DNA of 64,000 bases from Neorhizobium galegae (GTDB taxonomy: Bacteria > Pseudomonadota > Alphaproteobacteria > Rhizobiales > Rhizobiaceae). Each line of letters starts with the position of its first letter. Positions within the stretch are counted from its first letter, which is position 1. The notes under the pieces were generated by a model, which was given only the letters and a program-made list of their open reading frames with translations, made no database searches and was not told where the DNA came from. The stretch is from NCBI RefSeq assembly GCF_021391675.1, contig NZ_CP090096.1, positions 248,001 through 312,000 of the forward strand, in the 5' to 3' direction. The translations under genes were made by a program, and so were the position numbers. Shown piece after piece: positions 43,529 to 52,632 of the stretch.

Positions 43529-44863
43529 ATGAAAGCAATGCACATGCAGCAGCTCAACGCCAATTCGCTCGAATCCTACTGGATGCCCTTCACGGTCAAC
43601 CGGGACTTCAAGAGGAAGCCGCAGATCATCACCGGCGCGTCGGGCATGTATTACCACATGAGCGACGGCCACCGGCTTCTGGACGGGATCGCCGGTCTCT
43701 GGTGCGTGAACGCGGGGCATGGGCATCCGAAGATCGTCGAGGCGATCCAGAAACAGGCCGCACAGCTTGATTTCGCCTCCTCGTTCGGACTCGGCCATCC
43801 CCTCGCCTTCGAATATGCCAGCCGGCTGACAGCCGTCGCGCCTGAAGGACTGGATCACGTCTTCTTCACCAATTCCGGGTCGGAGGCCACCGATACGGCG
43901 CTCAAGCTTGCCCTCGCCTATCACCATGCGCGCGGTGAAGGACAGCGGCAGCGCATCATCGGTCGCCAGCGCGGTTATCACGGCGTCGGTTTCGGAGGGC
44001 TTTCGGCGGCAGGCATGGGGCCGCACAAGAAGCAGTTCGGCATGCTTTTGCCGGGTGCGGCCCACATGCCCCATACGCATGATCCCGCCCGCAATGCCTT
44101 CAGCCGCGGCCAGCCGGGCCACGGCGCGGAGATCGCCGACGCGCTCGAACAGATGCTGCAGACCTTCGATCCATCGACGGTCGCAGCGGTGATCGTCGAG
44201 CCTATCGCCGCCTCGACGGGGGTTCTGATCCCGCCGGTTGGCTACCTGGAACGGCTGAGGGAAATCTGCACGCGCCACGGCATTCTGCTGATCTTCGATG
44301 AAGTGGTCACCGGCTTCGGCCGCCTCGGCCGTCCGTTCGCCGCCGACCGTTTCGGCGTCACTCCCGACCTCATCGCCATCGCCAAGGGCATGACGAACGG
44401 TGCGGTCCCGATGGGCGGCGTCATCAGTTCCAGCAATATCCACGAGACGCTGATGGAAATCGCCCCGCAAGGTGCCGTGGAGTTCTCGCATGGATATACC
44501 TATTCAGGTCATCCGCTGGCTTGCGCGGCGGCCCTGGCGACGCTGAACGTCTATCTCAACGAAGGCGTGTTCGAGCAGGCAGCAGCGATCGAGCCGGTCT
44601 GGCAGGAGCAGGCCCATTCGCTCAAGGGCCTGCCTGGCGTGGTGGATATCCGCAATCTCGGTCTGCTTGCCGGCATCGAACTCGGCGAAGATGTCGCCAG
44701 CGGCAAGGTCATGGCGAAAAAGGTCTACGAATTCTGCTTCGAGCGCGGCGTGATGATACGGCCGGTGGCGAACACCATCGTTCTTTCTCCTCCCCTTGTC
44801 ATTTCGGAGATGGAAATCGATATGCTGTTTTCAGCCATCGTGGCCGGTTTGAAGACGTTGTAG
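43529..44863 (+). CDS. Omega-amino acid/beta-alanine-pyruvate type transaminase
   Basis: 444 residues, class III PLP aminotransferase. It matches the beta-alanine:pyruvate group by YWMPFTVNRDFKRKPQII at the start, GLWCVNAGHGHPKIV, FTNSGSEATDTALKLALAYH, the DEVVTGFGRLG segment and the lysine in AIAKGMTNGAVPMGG. It converts omega-amino acids (beta-alanine, 4-aminobutyrate, or diamines) to semialdehydes, with pyruvate as acceptor. Three close ATGs (43529, 43538, 43544) could serve as start. With rocD it makes two transaminases of different specificity in one operon. Confidence 0.88.
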   Translation: MKAMHMQQLNANSLESYWMPFTVNRDFKRKPQIITGASGMYYHMSDGHRLLDGIAGLWCVNAGHGHPKIVEAIQKQAAQLDFASSFGLGHPLAFEYASRLTAVAPEGLDHVFFTNSGSEATDTALKLALAYHHARGEGQRQRIIGRQRGYHGVGFGGLSAAGMGPHKKQFGMLLPGAAHMPHTHDPARNAFSRGQPGHGAEIADALEQMLQTFDPSTVAAVIVEPIAASTGVLIPPVGYLERLREICTRHGILLIFDEVVTGFGRLGRPFAADRFGVTPDLIAIAKGMTNGAVPMGGVISSSNIHETLMEIAPQGAVEFSHGYTYSGHPLACAAALATLNVYLNEGVFEQAAAIEPVWQEQAHSLKGLPGVVDIRNLGLLAGIELGEDVASGKVMAKKVYEFCFERGVMIRPVANTIVLSPPLVISEMEIDMLFSAIVAGLKTL

Positions 44864-44875
44864 CGGTGACGACGG

Positions 44876-47533
44876 GTGGCATTGCTGACCGGTATGCGAG
44901 CGAAATTCGAGATCGACGGCCTGAGCTATGATCTGATCGACCTGCCGGCCGAGGCAGGCGGCGATCTGGCACGCATGCCGTATATCCATAGGATATTGCT
45001 GGAGAACGTTCTAAGGACGGCCGGCGACGATGCATCACGGGCCAAGGCCGCCATCACCGCATGGCTGAAGACGGGCCAGAGCGACGTCGAAATCCCGTTC
45101 CTGCCGAACCGCGTCCTGATGCATGACACCACTTGCGGCCCGGCGCTGGTCGATATCGCCGGCATGCGTTCCGCACTGGCGGAAGCCGGAGGCAATCCGG
45201 CGCTGCTCAATCCCGTCGTCCCGGTCGACGTTTCCACCGATCACTCGCTCGCGGTCGATGCTTTTGGGACGGCCGGCGCCACAGAACACAATATGAAGCG
45301 GGAATATGAGCGCAATGCCGAGCGCTACAGCTTCATGAAATGGGCGACGAATACGCTCGCCGGTTTCCGCGTTCACCCGCCGGGCACCGGTATCATGCAC
45401 ACGCTCAATCTCGAACGTCTGGCGACCGTCGTGTCGGCGCATCAACGGGACGGCCGGCTTTGGGCCATCCCGGATACCTTGATCGGAACCGACAGCCACA
45501 CGCCGATGATCAACGGGATCGGCGTTCTGGCATGGGGTGTGGGTGGTCTTGAAGCGGAGAGCGTCCTGTTCGGCATGCCGGTCACGCTGCGTGTGCCCGA
45601 CGTCGTCGGCGTTCGCCTGACAGGAAAGCTAAAGGAAGGGGTCCTCGCCACCGACCTCGCGCTCGTGGTGACGCATCTGCTGCGTCAGATCGACCTCCAG
45701 GACAAGTTCGTCGAATTCTACGGGCCTGGCGTCACCAATCTGGCCGCCGGCGACCGCGCGGTCGTTGCCAATATGGCGCCTGAGTTCGGTGCCAATAGCG
45801 GCTATTTCCCGGTCGATCGCCGGTCGATCGACTATCTGTTGCAAACCGGCCGCAGCAACGAGCATGCGCGGCTTGTCGAATGTTATGCGAAACGTGCCGG
45901 CATCTGGTTCGATCCCGAGGCCAATCCCCGCTACAGTTCGACGCTCAAGCTGGATCTCGGCAGCGTTGAAGCCAGCCTCGCAGGCCCGCGCCGCCCGCAG
46001 GACAGGATCGCCGTCGGCGAAACGCGCGCAGCCATCCGTAAAATAAAGGGGACCGGGGAAAATCCTGCCCTTGAAGGCAAGCCAAACGACGGAGCAGTGG
46101 CGATCGCTTCGATCACCAGCTGTACGAACACCTCCGATCCGCGGCTTCTCGTGGCCGCCGGTCTTCTCGCGCGCAAGGCTCGCGCCTACGGCCTGCGGCC
46201 GCCGTCTTGGGTGAAGACTTCGCTTGCTCCGGGATCGCCAACCGCCGAGCGCTACCTCGTGCGCGCCGGCCTGCTGGATGACCTGGAAGCGGTCGGCTTC
46301 GGCATCGTCGGTTACGGCTGCACGACCTGTATCGGCAATTCCGGTCCTCTGACCCGGCCCGTCGCAGACGCGATGGCTGAACGCAAGATACTGGCCGTCG
46401 CTGTCCTGTCCGGTAACCGGAACTTCCCCGGCCGGGTTCATGCGCAGCTGGAAGCCGGGTTCCTCGCCTCGCCGCCGATGGTCGTTGCTTTCGCGCTCGC
46501 CGGTACTGTCGAGATCGACATCCTCCACGACCCGATCGGCGTTTCCGCCGACGGCACGCCCGTGACGCTCGCGATGCTCTGGCCCAGCGCCGCGGAAATC
46601 GACCGGCTTTTCGCAAAGGCTTCGAGTGTCGGCGACTTCGCGCCGGCCTACGAGGCGGCGGAGGCGAGCCCGGCCTGGAAAGACCTTGCCGCCCCGTCGA
46701 GCATCCTGTTCCCGTGGGATGAAAACTCCACCTATATAAGGCGCCCGCCCTTCGCGAGCTTCGGCGAAGGAACCCAGCTCGGCACCTACGAGGCCAATCC
46801 GATCCTTGTTCTCGGCGACGACATGACGACCGACCATATTTCGCCGGCCGGTGCGATCCCGGCACAAGGAGAGGCCGGGCGACATCTCACTAAGCGCGGC
46901 GAAAACCCCGGCGATCTCAACGTCTTTTCCTCGCGGCGCGGAAACTGGGAGGTCATGATCCGCGGCCTGTTCACCAACAAGGCGGTGCGCAACCTCCTGG
47001 CGCCGCATATCGCGCCGGGTTTCACGGTCCATGCCGGGTCGGAGGAACCCCTGCCGTTGTGGGATGCGGCGCAGCGCTACAAGGCCGAAGGCAGGTCCGT
47101 CGTCATTGTCGCCGGCGCGCGATACGGAATGGGCTCGTCCCGCGATTGGGCGGCCAAAGGTGCGGCGCTCCTCGGCGTGCGGGCGGTTCTGGCCTCCAGC
47201 TTCGAGCGCATTCACCGCTGGAACCTGATCGGCATGGGCATCCTTCCTCTGCGCCTTCCGCATGATCAGGCGCCGGAGACGCTCGAACTCCGCCCCGGCG
47301 ATGTCCTGACCGTCCAGGCTGAACCGGACATGATTTCTCCGCGCTGCGATGTGTCGGTATCCGTCAGGCGAACCGACGGCTCTTCCAAGACATTCAATGC
47401 GTCGGCAGCAATCGAAACAAATGCCGAGGTCGAACTGCTGCGCGCCGGTGGCATCCTTCCGCTCATCCTCAGGCGCTACCTTGCCAAGTCGGTTCCCGGT
47501 GCTGGAGGATCTCCGGATATTCTACGGGCCTGA
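44876..47533 (+). CDS. Aconitase family hydratase, AcnA-like paralog in a catabolic operon
   Basis: 885 residues, the length of bacterial AcnA (about 890). The iron-sulfur cysteines are present in ITSCTNTSD and YGCTTCIGNSG. The substrate segments DSHTPMINGIGVLAWGVGG and ARYGMGSSRDWAAKG, and the SSFERIHRWNLIGMGILPL swivel domain, are intact, so it should be active. The beginning differs from housekeeping AcnA: MHDTTCGPALVDIAGMR replaces the usual QDFTGVPAVVDLAAMR. Its place in a transporter operon argues for a special substrate or for handling tricarboxylate released from the imported compound. Start is GTG 44876, with ATG 44894 as alternative; neither has a strong ribosome site. Twelve bases follow the transaminase. 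Confidence 0.9.
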   Translation: MALLTGMRAKFEIDGLSYDLIDLPAEAGGDLARMPYIHRILLENVLRTAGDDASRAKAAITAWLKTGQSDVEIPFLPNRVLMHDTTCGPALVDIAGMRSALAEAGGNPALLNPVVPVDVSTDHSLAVDAFGTAGATEHNMKREYERNAERYSFMKWATNTLAGFRVHPPGTGIMHTLNLERLATVVSAHQRDGRLWAIPDTLIGTDSHTPMINGIGVLAWGVGGLEAESVLFGMPVTLRVPDVVGVRLTGKLKEGVLATDLALVVTHLLRQIDLQDKFVEFYGPGVTNLAAGDRAVVANMAPEFGANSGYFPVDRRSIDYLLQTGRSNEHARLVECYAKRAGIWFDPEANPRYSSTLKLDLGSVEASLAGPRRPQDRIAVGETRAAIRKIKGTGENPALEGKPNDGAVAIASITSCTNTSDPRLLVAAGLLARKARAYGLRPPSWVKTSLAPGSPTAERYLVRAGLLDDLEAVGFGIVGYGCTTCIGNSGPLTRPVADAMAERKILAVAVLSGNRNFPGRVHAQLEAGFLASPPMVVAFALAGTVEIDILHDPIGVSADGTPVTLAMLWPSAAEIDRLFAKASSVGDFAPAYEAAEASPAWKDLAAPSSILFPWDENSTYIRRPPFASFGEGTQLGTYEANPILVLGDDMTTDHISPAGAIPAQGEAGRHLTKRGENPGDLNVFSSRRGNWEVMIRGLFTNKAVRNLLAPHIAPGFTVHAGSEEPLPLWDAAQRYKAEGRSVVIVAGARYGMGSSRDWAAKGAALLGVRAVLASSFERIHRWNLIGMGILPLRLPHDQAPETLELRPGDVLTVQAEPDMISPRCDVSVSVRRTDGSSKTFNASAAIETNAEVELLRAGGILPLILRRYLAKSVPGAGGSPDILRA

Positions 47534-47578
47534 ACGCCCTGGACCTATCGCCCCTTCTCTCAGTTAGTGGGTCCCACA

Positions 47579-47661
47579 CAACCAAAGAGGAAATGCGATG
47601 GCATATACATCCGAAACCCGATCCAGCTTCCCTTATAGGCGTTGGCCGGGGCCGGATTTTC
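47579..47661 (+). other. Orphan translation start after the aconitase gene
   Basis: AAAGAGGAAATGCG precedes an ATG at 47598 that opens MAYTSETRSSFPYRRW. This is a well-formed ribosome site 65 bases after the aconitase stop. The frame then runs into the tail of the opposite-strand Gfo/Idh gene, where it is only a shadow. It may be the surviving 5' end of a further operon gene lost by deletion. No family is recognisable from the dozen or so codons. Confidence 0.3.
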
Positions 47662-48657
47662 TCATAGGGCGAGTTCGCGCCGGAGCGTTTCCAGACGCTC
47701 CATGGCAACAACGCCATCGGCAATCGTCGGCGCGGGTGTCGTCGCGCCCCCGAGCGCGGGAACCACATCGGCCAGCAACGAATGGTAACCCTTCGGATCC
47801 TCGTTGGCTGCGGCGGTGAAGTTCGGCTTCCACGTCAGCGTGTCGCAGTCCTCCTTCAGCGTTGCGCCCAGGTCGTCGATCTTGAAGGGCGGATTGCGAT
47901 GCCAGCGGATTTCGATCACGTCCTCCACCTCGATACGCTGGTGGTCGCCCATCAGTTCGATCCGCTCGACCGGCGTGCCGCGCGACTGGATCGTACCCAT
48001 GGCGATGTTGCCGATCGCTCCGCATTCGAACTCAAAAGCGACATGGAAGAGCAGCCGGCCCGGAGTTTTTTCCACCTTGCGGGTCGAGATCGAACGAATC
48101 GGCGACACGAGAAAGGACGCCAGATCCATGTAGTGAACACAGTGATGCAGGAAAAAGCCGGTGTAATCGACATTGCCGGCGAAATAGCCCGGTGCCGTCA
48201 TGTAATAACCGGTCAGACCGAGCACATCCCCGAAGCGGCCGGACTTGACGATGTTAGCCGCCATGCGGTTGCCGATCGAATACCGCTTCATGAAGCCGAG
48301 CAGCAGCGGCTTCTTCGCCTTTTCCGAAGCGGCCAGAAGCTCCCGCGCCCCGGCGGCGGAGCCCGATGGCGGCTTTTCCATGAAGACAGACAAGCCCCTT
48401 TCGAGCGCCGCCTTGCCGAAGGCGAGATGCTGATCCGGGCCGACGGCCATCCCGACCGCATCGATGCCGCGGGTCGAAAGCAGGGTCTGCGCGTCCGTCG
48501 TCAGGTTGGCAACGCCGAATTGCCGGCCGGCGTCCTTCAGGCGTTTGACGTCGATATCGCACAGCGCGACGATCTCGACGTCATGGCGCACGAGTTGGGG
48601 AAGCAGCATCTGGGTTGCGTGAACGCCGCAACCGATCCAACCGATTTTCAAAGTCAT
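47662..48657 (-). CDS. Gfo/Idh/MocA family sugar oxidoreductase
   Basis: 331 residues. The N-terminal Rossmann domain begins LKIGWIGCGVHATQMLLPQL and has the EKPPSGS motif (EKP class signature). The C-terminal alpha/beta domain has GYYMTAPGYFAG and HHCVHYMDL, whose His-Asp region replaces the common GxxxDxxxH. It oxidises or reduces a sugar, inositol or derivative with NAD(P). ATG 48657 overlaps the stop of the upstream isomerase gene in ATGA; a longer frame from 48747 would only extend into that gene. Last gene of the minus-strand operon. Confidence 0.87.
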   Translation of the reverse strand: MTLKIGWIGCGVHATQMLLPQLVRHDVEIVALCDIDVKRLKDAGRQFGVANLTTDAQTLLSTRGIDAVGMAVGPDQHLAFGKAALERGLSVFMEKPPSGSAAGARELLAASEKAKKPLLLGFMKRYSIGNRMAANIVKSGRFGDVLGLTGYYMTAPGYFAGNVDYTGFFLHHCVHYMDLASFLVSPIRSISTRKVEKTPGRLLFHVAFEFECGAIGNIAMGTIQSRGTPVERIELMGDHQRIEVEDVIEIRWHRNPPFKIDDLGATLKEDCDTLTWKPNFTAAANEDPKGYHSLLADVVPALGGATTPAPTIADGVVAMERLETLRRELAL

Positions 48658-49535
48658 CGACGATATTCCGTAAGCAGGAGATGGGATTTCATGAATGCGC
48701 TCGAGGCCGCGAGGCGATCGCTCTCGTCCTCGTGCGGCGGGCGCCATTGGGCGAACGGCACGCCGAAGCGGTCGTCATTGCGCCGGAACGGTTCCAGCGA
48801 AACCGGCCCATCGTAGCCGATCTCGTGGAGCGCCCGGCAGACATCGACCCAATCGGTAGAACCGGTGCCTGGGAAGCCGCGGTGGTTTTCATTGGCCTGG
48901 AAATGCACCAGCCGGTCACCGGCAAGCCGGATGGCCTCGGCGATCGAGCTTTCCTCCATGTGCATGTGGAAGGTGTCGAGCATCAGCTTGACGGCTGGGT
49001 GATCGACGGCATCCAGCAGTTCCATCGCCTGCTGCGTGGTGCAAAGAACGTCGCTTTCGAAGCGGTTGAGCGGCTCGACGGCCAGCAAAACACCCGTTTT
49101 GGCAGCGTGGTCTCCGGCTTCCTTCAGGCCTTTGACGCAGCGCTCCTTGCGGGCCAGCCGTTCGGCCTCGTCGACCGGCTGCGGGGCACGACCGGCGAAC
49201 ACAAGAGGATTGCCCGTCAGCGGCCCGCCGACGATCTTCGAACCGAGGCCTGCCGCGCAATCGGCCGTATATTTCAGGTATTCGACACCGGCGCGATGGG
49301 CTTCGGCATCGGCCGACGCAAGGTTGCGCTGCAGGTTGACGCGGGCGGCGAGCACGACGTCGAGACCGGCATCGTCGAGCGCTTTCTTCGTTTCCCTGAT
49401 GTCGAGTTCGCCGGCTTCCGGGACCAGAAGCTCCACGAAGTCAAAACCGTGCTGACGCATCTTTGCAAACAGCGGAAAATGCTCGGCCGTGAAGGGCCTG
49501 GCATACTGCATGGAAATCAACCCGATGGGGTTCAT
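48654..49535 (-). CDS. Sugar phosphate isomerase/epimerase family (TIM barrel, tagatose-epimerase-like)
   Basis: 293 residues of the AP-endonuclease-2 TIM barrel. Metal-binding residues resemble those of D-tagatose/D-psicose 3-epimerases: Glu in LAVEPLNRFE, Asp in MLDTFHMH, His in VHFQANENHRG and Glu in VSLEPFR. It probably epimerises a keto sugar or isomerises a keto acid produced by the neighbouring Gfo/Idh oxidoreductase. It lies 55 bases after the permease gene and overlaps the oxidoreductase start. Confidence 0.85.
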   Translation of the reverse strand: MNPIGLISMQYARPFTAEHFPLFAKMRQHGFDFVELLVPEAGELDIRETKKALDDAGLDVVLAARVNLQRNLASADAEAHRAGVEYLKYTADCAAGLGSKIVGGPLTGNPLVFAGRAPQPVDEAERLARKERCVKGLKEAGDHAAKTGVLLAVEPLNRFESDVLCTTQQAMELLDAVDHPAVKLMLDTFHMHMEESSIAEAIRLAGDRLVHFQANENHRGFPGTGSTDWVDVCRALHEIGYDGPVSLEPFRRNDDRFGVPFAQWRPPHEDESDRLAASSAFMKSHLLLTEYRR

Positions 49536-49590
49536 TGTTACGTCCTCTTTTACATTCCGTTTCGTCGGCTGCGCCGACCATTCCCTGCCC

Positions 49591-50421
49591 TCATCCCTTG
49601 ACCGCGCCCTGGGTCAGTCCGCCGATCAAGCGCCGCTGCACGAGAAGGAAAAGGATGGTCGCAGGCATTGCGCCGACAACTGCGCCGGCCGCCAGCAGTC
49701 CCCATTCGATCTGGTATTCGCCGATCAGCGTCTGGATCGCGACCGTGACCGGGCGCACGTTCCGCCCGCCGAGCGTCAGCGCATAGAGATATTCGTTCCA
49801 GGCGGTGATGAAGATGTAGATGCCGGTCGAGATGATGCCCGGCATGGTCAGCGGCAGGACTATCTTGCGCAGCGCCGTCAGGCGCGAGCATCCCTCGGTC
49901 ATGGCCGCTTCGTCGAGGCTTTTCGGGATGGCGCCGATATAGCTTGTCAGCATCCACACCGCGAACGGGATCGCCACCGTCGCATTGGCGAGGATCAGGC
50001 CGAAATGGGTATCGAGGATGTTGAAGCGGCGCATCAAAACGAAGAGGGGCAGGATGAGCAGCACGATCGGGAACATGTTGATCAGGAGGAACTGCAGCAT
50101 CAACAGCTTGCGGCCCGGAAACCGGAAGCGCGAGAAGGCATAGGCCGCCGTGACGGAGACGATCAGCCCGACGACAACCGTGCCGGCGGCGATGATCAGG
50201 CTGTCCAGCATGTTCTTGAGGAAGGATGTCTGCTCGATGAGCCGCACGTAGTTGTCGAGGCTCCAGCCAAGCGGCGAAAGCGACACGCCCGTCGCGCTCA
50301 ACACCGCGGTCGGCGTCAGCGATGTCAGGATCATCCAGGCGAAGGGCGCCATGGCGAAGAGGACGATCAGCAGGACCGGAAGGTCGGTGGTGATGATCCG
50401 GCGAAGTGCATTTTGTTTCAT
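49591..50421 (-). CDS. Sugar ABC transporter permease, MalG type
   Basis: 276 residues with six hydrophobic segments. The EAA loop reads IPKSLDEAAMTEGCSRLTAL, followed by RKIVLPLTMPGI, and the C-terminus RRLIGGLTQGAVKG is typical of carbohydrate-type second permeases. The ATG overlaps the stop of the preceding permease gene (50418-50421). Works with the ATPase encoded divergently at 54388. Confidence 0.92.
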   Translation of the reverse strand: MKQNALRRIITTDLPVLLIVLFAMAPFAWMILTSLTPTAVLSATGVSLSPLGWSLDNYVRLIEQTSFLKNMLDSLIIAAGTVVVGLIVSVTAAYAFSRFRFPGRKLLMLQFLLINMFPIVLLILPLFVLMRRFNILDTHFGLILANATVAIPFAVWMLTSYIGAIPKSLDEAAMTEGCSRLTALRKIVLPLTMPGIISTGIYIFITAWNEYLYALTLGGRNVRPVTVAIQTLIGEYQIEWGLLAAGAVVGAMPATILFLLVQRRLIGGLTQGAVKG

Positions 50422-51347
50422 CGTTCCACCTCGCGCATCGTGCGGGAGAGATAGAGAACCACGAAGGCGCCGAGCAGGATCGTGAAGGTGACGGCGATCG
50501 CGGTGCCGTATCCGAAATCGAGGTTCTGGCGCGCCTTGATGAAGGCATAAAGCGGCAGGGTGTGCGTGGCATAACCAGGGCCGCCGCCGGTCATGACGAA
50601 GATGACGTCCATGGAATTCGCGACCCAGATTACCCGCAGCAAACCGGCGGTGGCGAGCACCGGCGCGATGCCCGGCAGCGTGATATGGACGAACTGCCGC
50701 CAGGTGGAAGCACCGTCGATCGACGCCGCTTCATATTGGCTGCGCGGAATACCCTGAAGACCGGCAAGAATCATCACCGCGAAGAAGGGAAAACCCTGCC
50801 ACGTCAGGGTGGCGATGATCGCATAGATCGCCACTTTGGGATCGGCGAGCCACGGAACTGCGGACTGGACGATCGACAGGTAGATGAGGATGTCGTTGAG
50901 CACGCCTGTATTCGGATCATAGATCCAGCGCCACATCAGCGCGATCACAACGCTCGGTAGCGCCCAGGGAATGATGATGAGCGCCCGTGCCAGTCCACGC
51001 CAGGGAAACTCGCGATTGAGAAGCAGGGCCGCGACAAGCCCGAGCCCCATCTGCAATGGCACGGTCAATCCGATCCAGATGATGGTGTTCCATAACGCCG
51101 TCCAGAAGACCGGATCGTTGAACAGCTTGATGTAGTTGCCGAAGCCCACGAACTTGCTGGCATTGGGGCGAAACAGGATCAGGTCATAGAAGCTCGTGAA
51201 GACGGCCTGCACCATCGGCATGAAGACGATGACGACGGTCACCACGACAGCCGGTGCAAGCAGCCAGTACGGCAGAAGCCGCTCGGAATGCCAGCGGAAC
51301 AGCGTGCGGCGCTCCACGGGAGAATGGTTCGATCGGGACATGCGCAT
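50418..51347 (-). CDS. Sugar ABC transporter permease, MalF type
   Basis: About 309 residues. An N-terminal charged region precedes the first segment (LPYWLLAPAVVVTVVIVFMP); the EAA loop reads IPRSQYEAASIDGASTWRQF and is followed by MTGGGPGYATHTLPLYAFIK, typical of this class. Starts at 51347 (GAGG four bases upstream) and 51341 are both possible. A stable hairpin lies between it and the binding-protein gene. Confidence 0.92.
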   Translation of the reverse strand: MRMSRSNHSPVERRTLFRWHSERLLPYWLLAPAVVVTVVIVFMPMVQAVFTSFYDLILFRPNASKFVGFGNYIKLFNDPVFWTALWNTIIWIGLTVPLQMGLGLVAALLLNREFPWRGLARALIIIPWALPSVVIALMWRWIYDPNTGVLNDILIYLSIVQSAVPWLADPKVAIYAIIATLTWQGFPFFAVMILAGLQGIPRSQYEAASIDGASTWRQFVHITLPGIAPVLATAGLLRVIWVANSMDVIFVMTGGGPGYATHTLPLYAFIKARQNLDFGYGTAIAVTFTILLGAFVVLYLSRTMREVER

Positions 51348-51370
51348 CCAGCCTCGAGGCGGGGAAAGAG

Positions 51371-51395
51371 GTCCCGACACAGGACGTGCCGGGAC
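51371..51395 (-). other. Hairpin between binding-protein and permease genes
   Basis: In the minus-strand transcript GTCCCGGCAC and GTGTCGGGAC form a ten-base stem with one G-U pair and a five-base loop. No U-run follows. Its position after the binding-protein gene mirrors the hairpin at 26287-26313 and would raise the binding protein relative to the permeases. Confidence 0.6.
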
Positions 51396-51407
51396 CGGAG
51401 GCGACTT

Positions 51408-52607
51408 TTACTGGGCAAACAGCGTCTGCAACTGTTCCATCATCTGCTTGGGCGTGATCTGGCCGGTCAATGCCCGCTGCATGTTGGTCTGCCAGGCCGT
51501 GTTGACAAACTCCGAGACCGCCGAGGTCTGCGGCAGCACCCTGGCGAACGGCAAGGATTGTACGGTCGCTTCGACGAAACGGCGCTCGTGGAGCTTCCAG
51601 TCGGCAGAGCCGCTCTTCGTGACGGTCAGCTGGCCTGTCGCGCCGTTGAAGGCGACGTTGTTCTGCCCTTCGGCCAGAAAGGAGATCCACTTCCAGGCAG
51701 CGTCCTTGACCGAGGACGAGGAGAAGATCGCAAGCGACTCATCGCCATACGACGTCCATTGACCATTGCCGCATTTCGGAACCGGCACGGCGGAAACCTT
51801 GTCGCCGAGAGCCGCAACGAGATCCTTGGACGAACCGATATGGTGGATGGTCATGGCCGTCTTGCCGGATTTGAACGCGGCGACGATTTCCTGGAAACCG
51901 TCATTCGGCGCGGACGGCGGAATGACCTTGTCCTTCTGGAAGAGGTCGACCAGCCATTGGTTGGCGGCAATCGCCTCGGGCTTGGTCAGGCCACCCGGCT
52001 TCAGCTCGGCACCCTGGGACAGGACGAAGGCGCCCCACTGGTCCCAGCCGCCCTTGCCGCCGCGCAAGCCGAAGCCGTAGGTCTGCGGCGCATTGGTGAG
52101 CTTGATCGCCGCGTTGCGGAAATCTTCGCAGGTCCTGGGCGGCTGCAGACCGGCCGCCTGGAAGAGATCGGTCCGGTAATAGAGATAAAGGACCACGTAC
52201 TGGATAGGCAGGTAATACTGCTTTCCGTCCGGACCCTTGTTCAGGTCGAGCAGGTTGTCCAGCAGGTCGGCCTTGCCCTTCCACGCGTCGAGCTGCTTGC
52301 CGATCGGCTCCAGCGCGCCCATTTCCGCAAGCCGGGGCTGGGCGAAGAGCTTCACCATCGCCGCATCAGGCGCATTGCCGCCGACCAGCGCGGTATAAAG
52401 ATTGTCGTAGTAGCTGTTCCACGGCACGTTCTCGGCTTCGATCTTGATGCCGGGATTGGCTGTCTCGAACTTCTTGACCAGGTCCGACATCGGGTTCGCC
52501 GGGTTGTCGAAATGGTACCAGAAGCGGACGGTTTCCGCCTTCGCCTGACCGAACGCCGCCGAAGCCGCAAGAGCGGCGCCGAGCGCGAGTGTCTTCAGAA
52601 ATTTCAT
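51408..52607 (-). CDS. Sugar ABC transporter substrate-binding protein, family 1
   Basis: 399 residues from ATG 52607, which has GAGGAGG upstream; a start at 52631 would extend a clear Sec signal (MKFLKTLALGAALAASAAFG, cleavage after AKA). The mature part opens ETVRFWYHFDNPANPMSDLV and has the SBP_bac_1 features ALVGGNAPDAAMVKLFAQ and GGKGGWDQWGAF. Periplasmic binding of a sugar or polyol such as glycerol-phosphate analogues or oligosaccharides. The operon enzymes (epimerase, dehydrogenase, esterase-type hydrolase) suggest an acylated or unusual sugar. Confidence 0.92.
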   Translation of the reverse strand: MKFLKTLALGAALAASAAFGQAKAETVRFWYHFDNPANPMSDLVKKFETANPGIKIEAENVPWNSYYDNLYTALVGGNAPDAAMVKLFAQPRLAEMGALEPIGKQLDAWKGKADLLDNLLDLNKGPDGKQYYLPIQYVVLYLYYRTDLFQAAGLQPPRTCEDFRNAAIKLTNAPQTYGFGLRGGKGGWDQWGAFVLSQGAELKPGGLTKPEAIAANQWLVDLFQKDKVIPPSAPNDGFQEIVAAFKSGKTAMTIHHIGSSKDLVAALGDKVSAVPVPKCGNGQWTSYGDESLAIFSSSSVKDAAWKWISFLAEGQNNVAFNGATGQLTVTKSGSADWKLHERRFVEATVQSLPFARVLPQTSAVSEFVNTAWQTNMQRALTGQITPKQMMEQLQTLFAQ

Positions 52608-52632
52608 AGTCTCCTCCTCTTGATCGTTCACG

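Noticed and set aside
45629..47263. Open frame of about 540 codons on the minus strand
   Set aside because: Fully antisense to the aconitase gene, with no recognisable domain.
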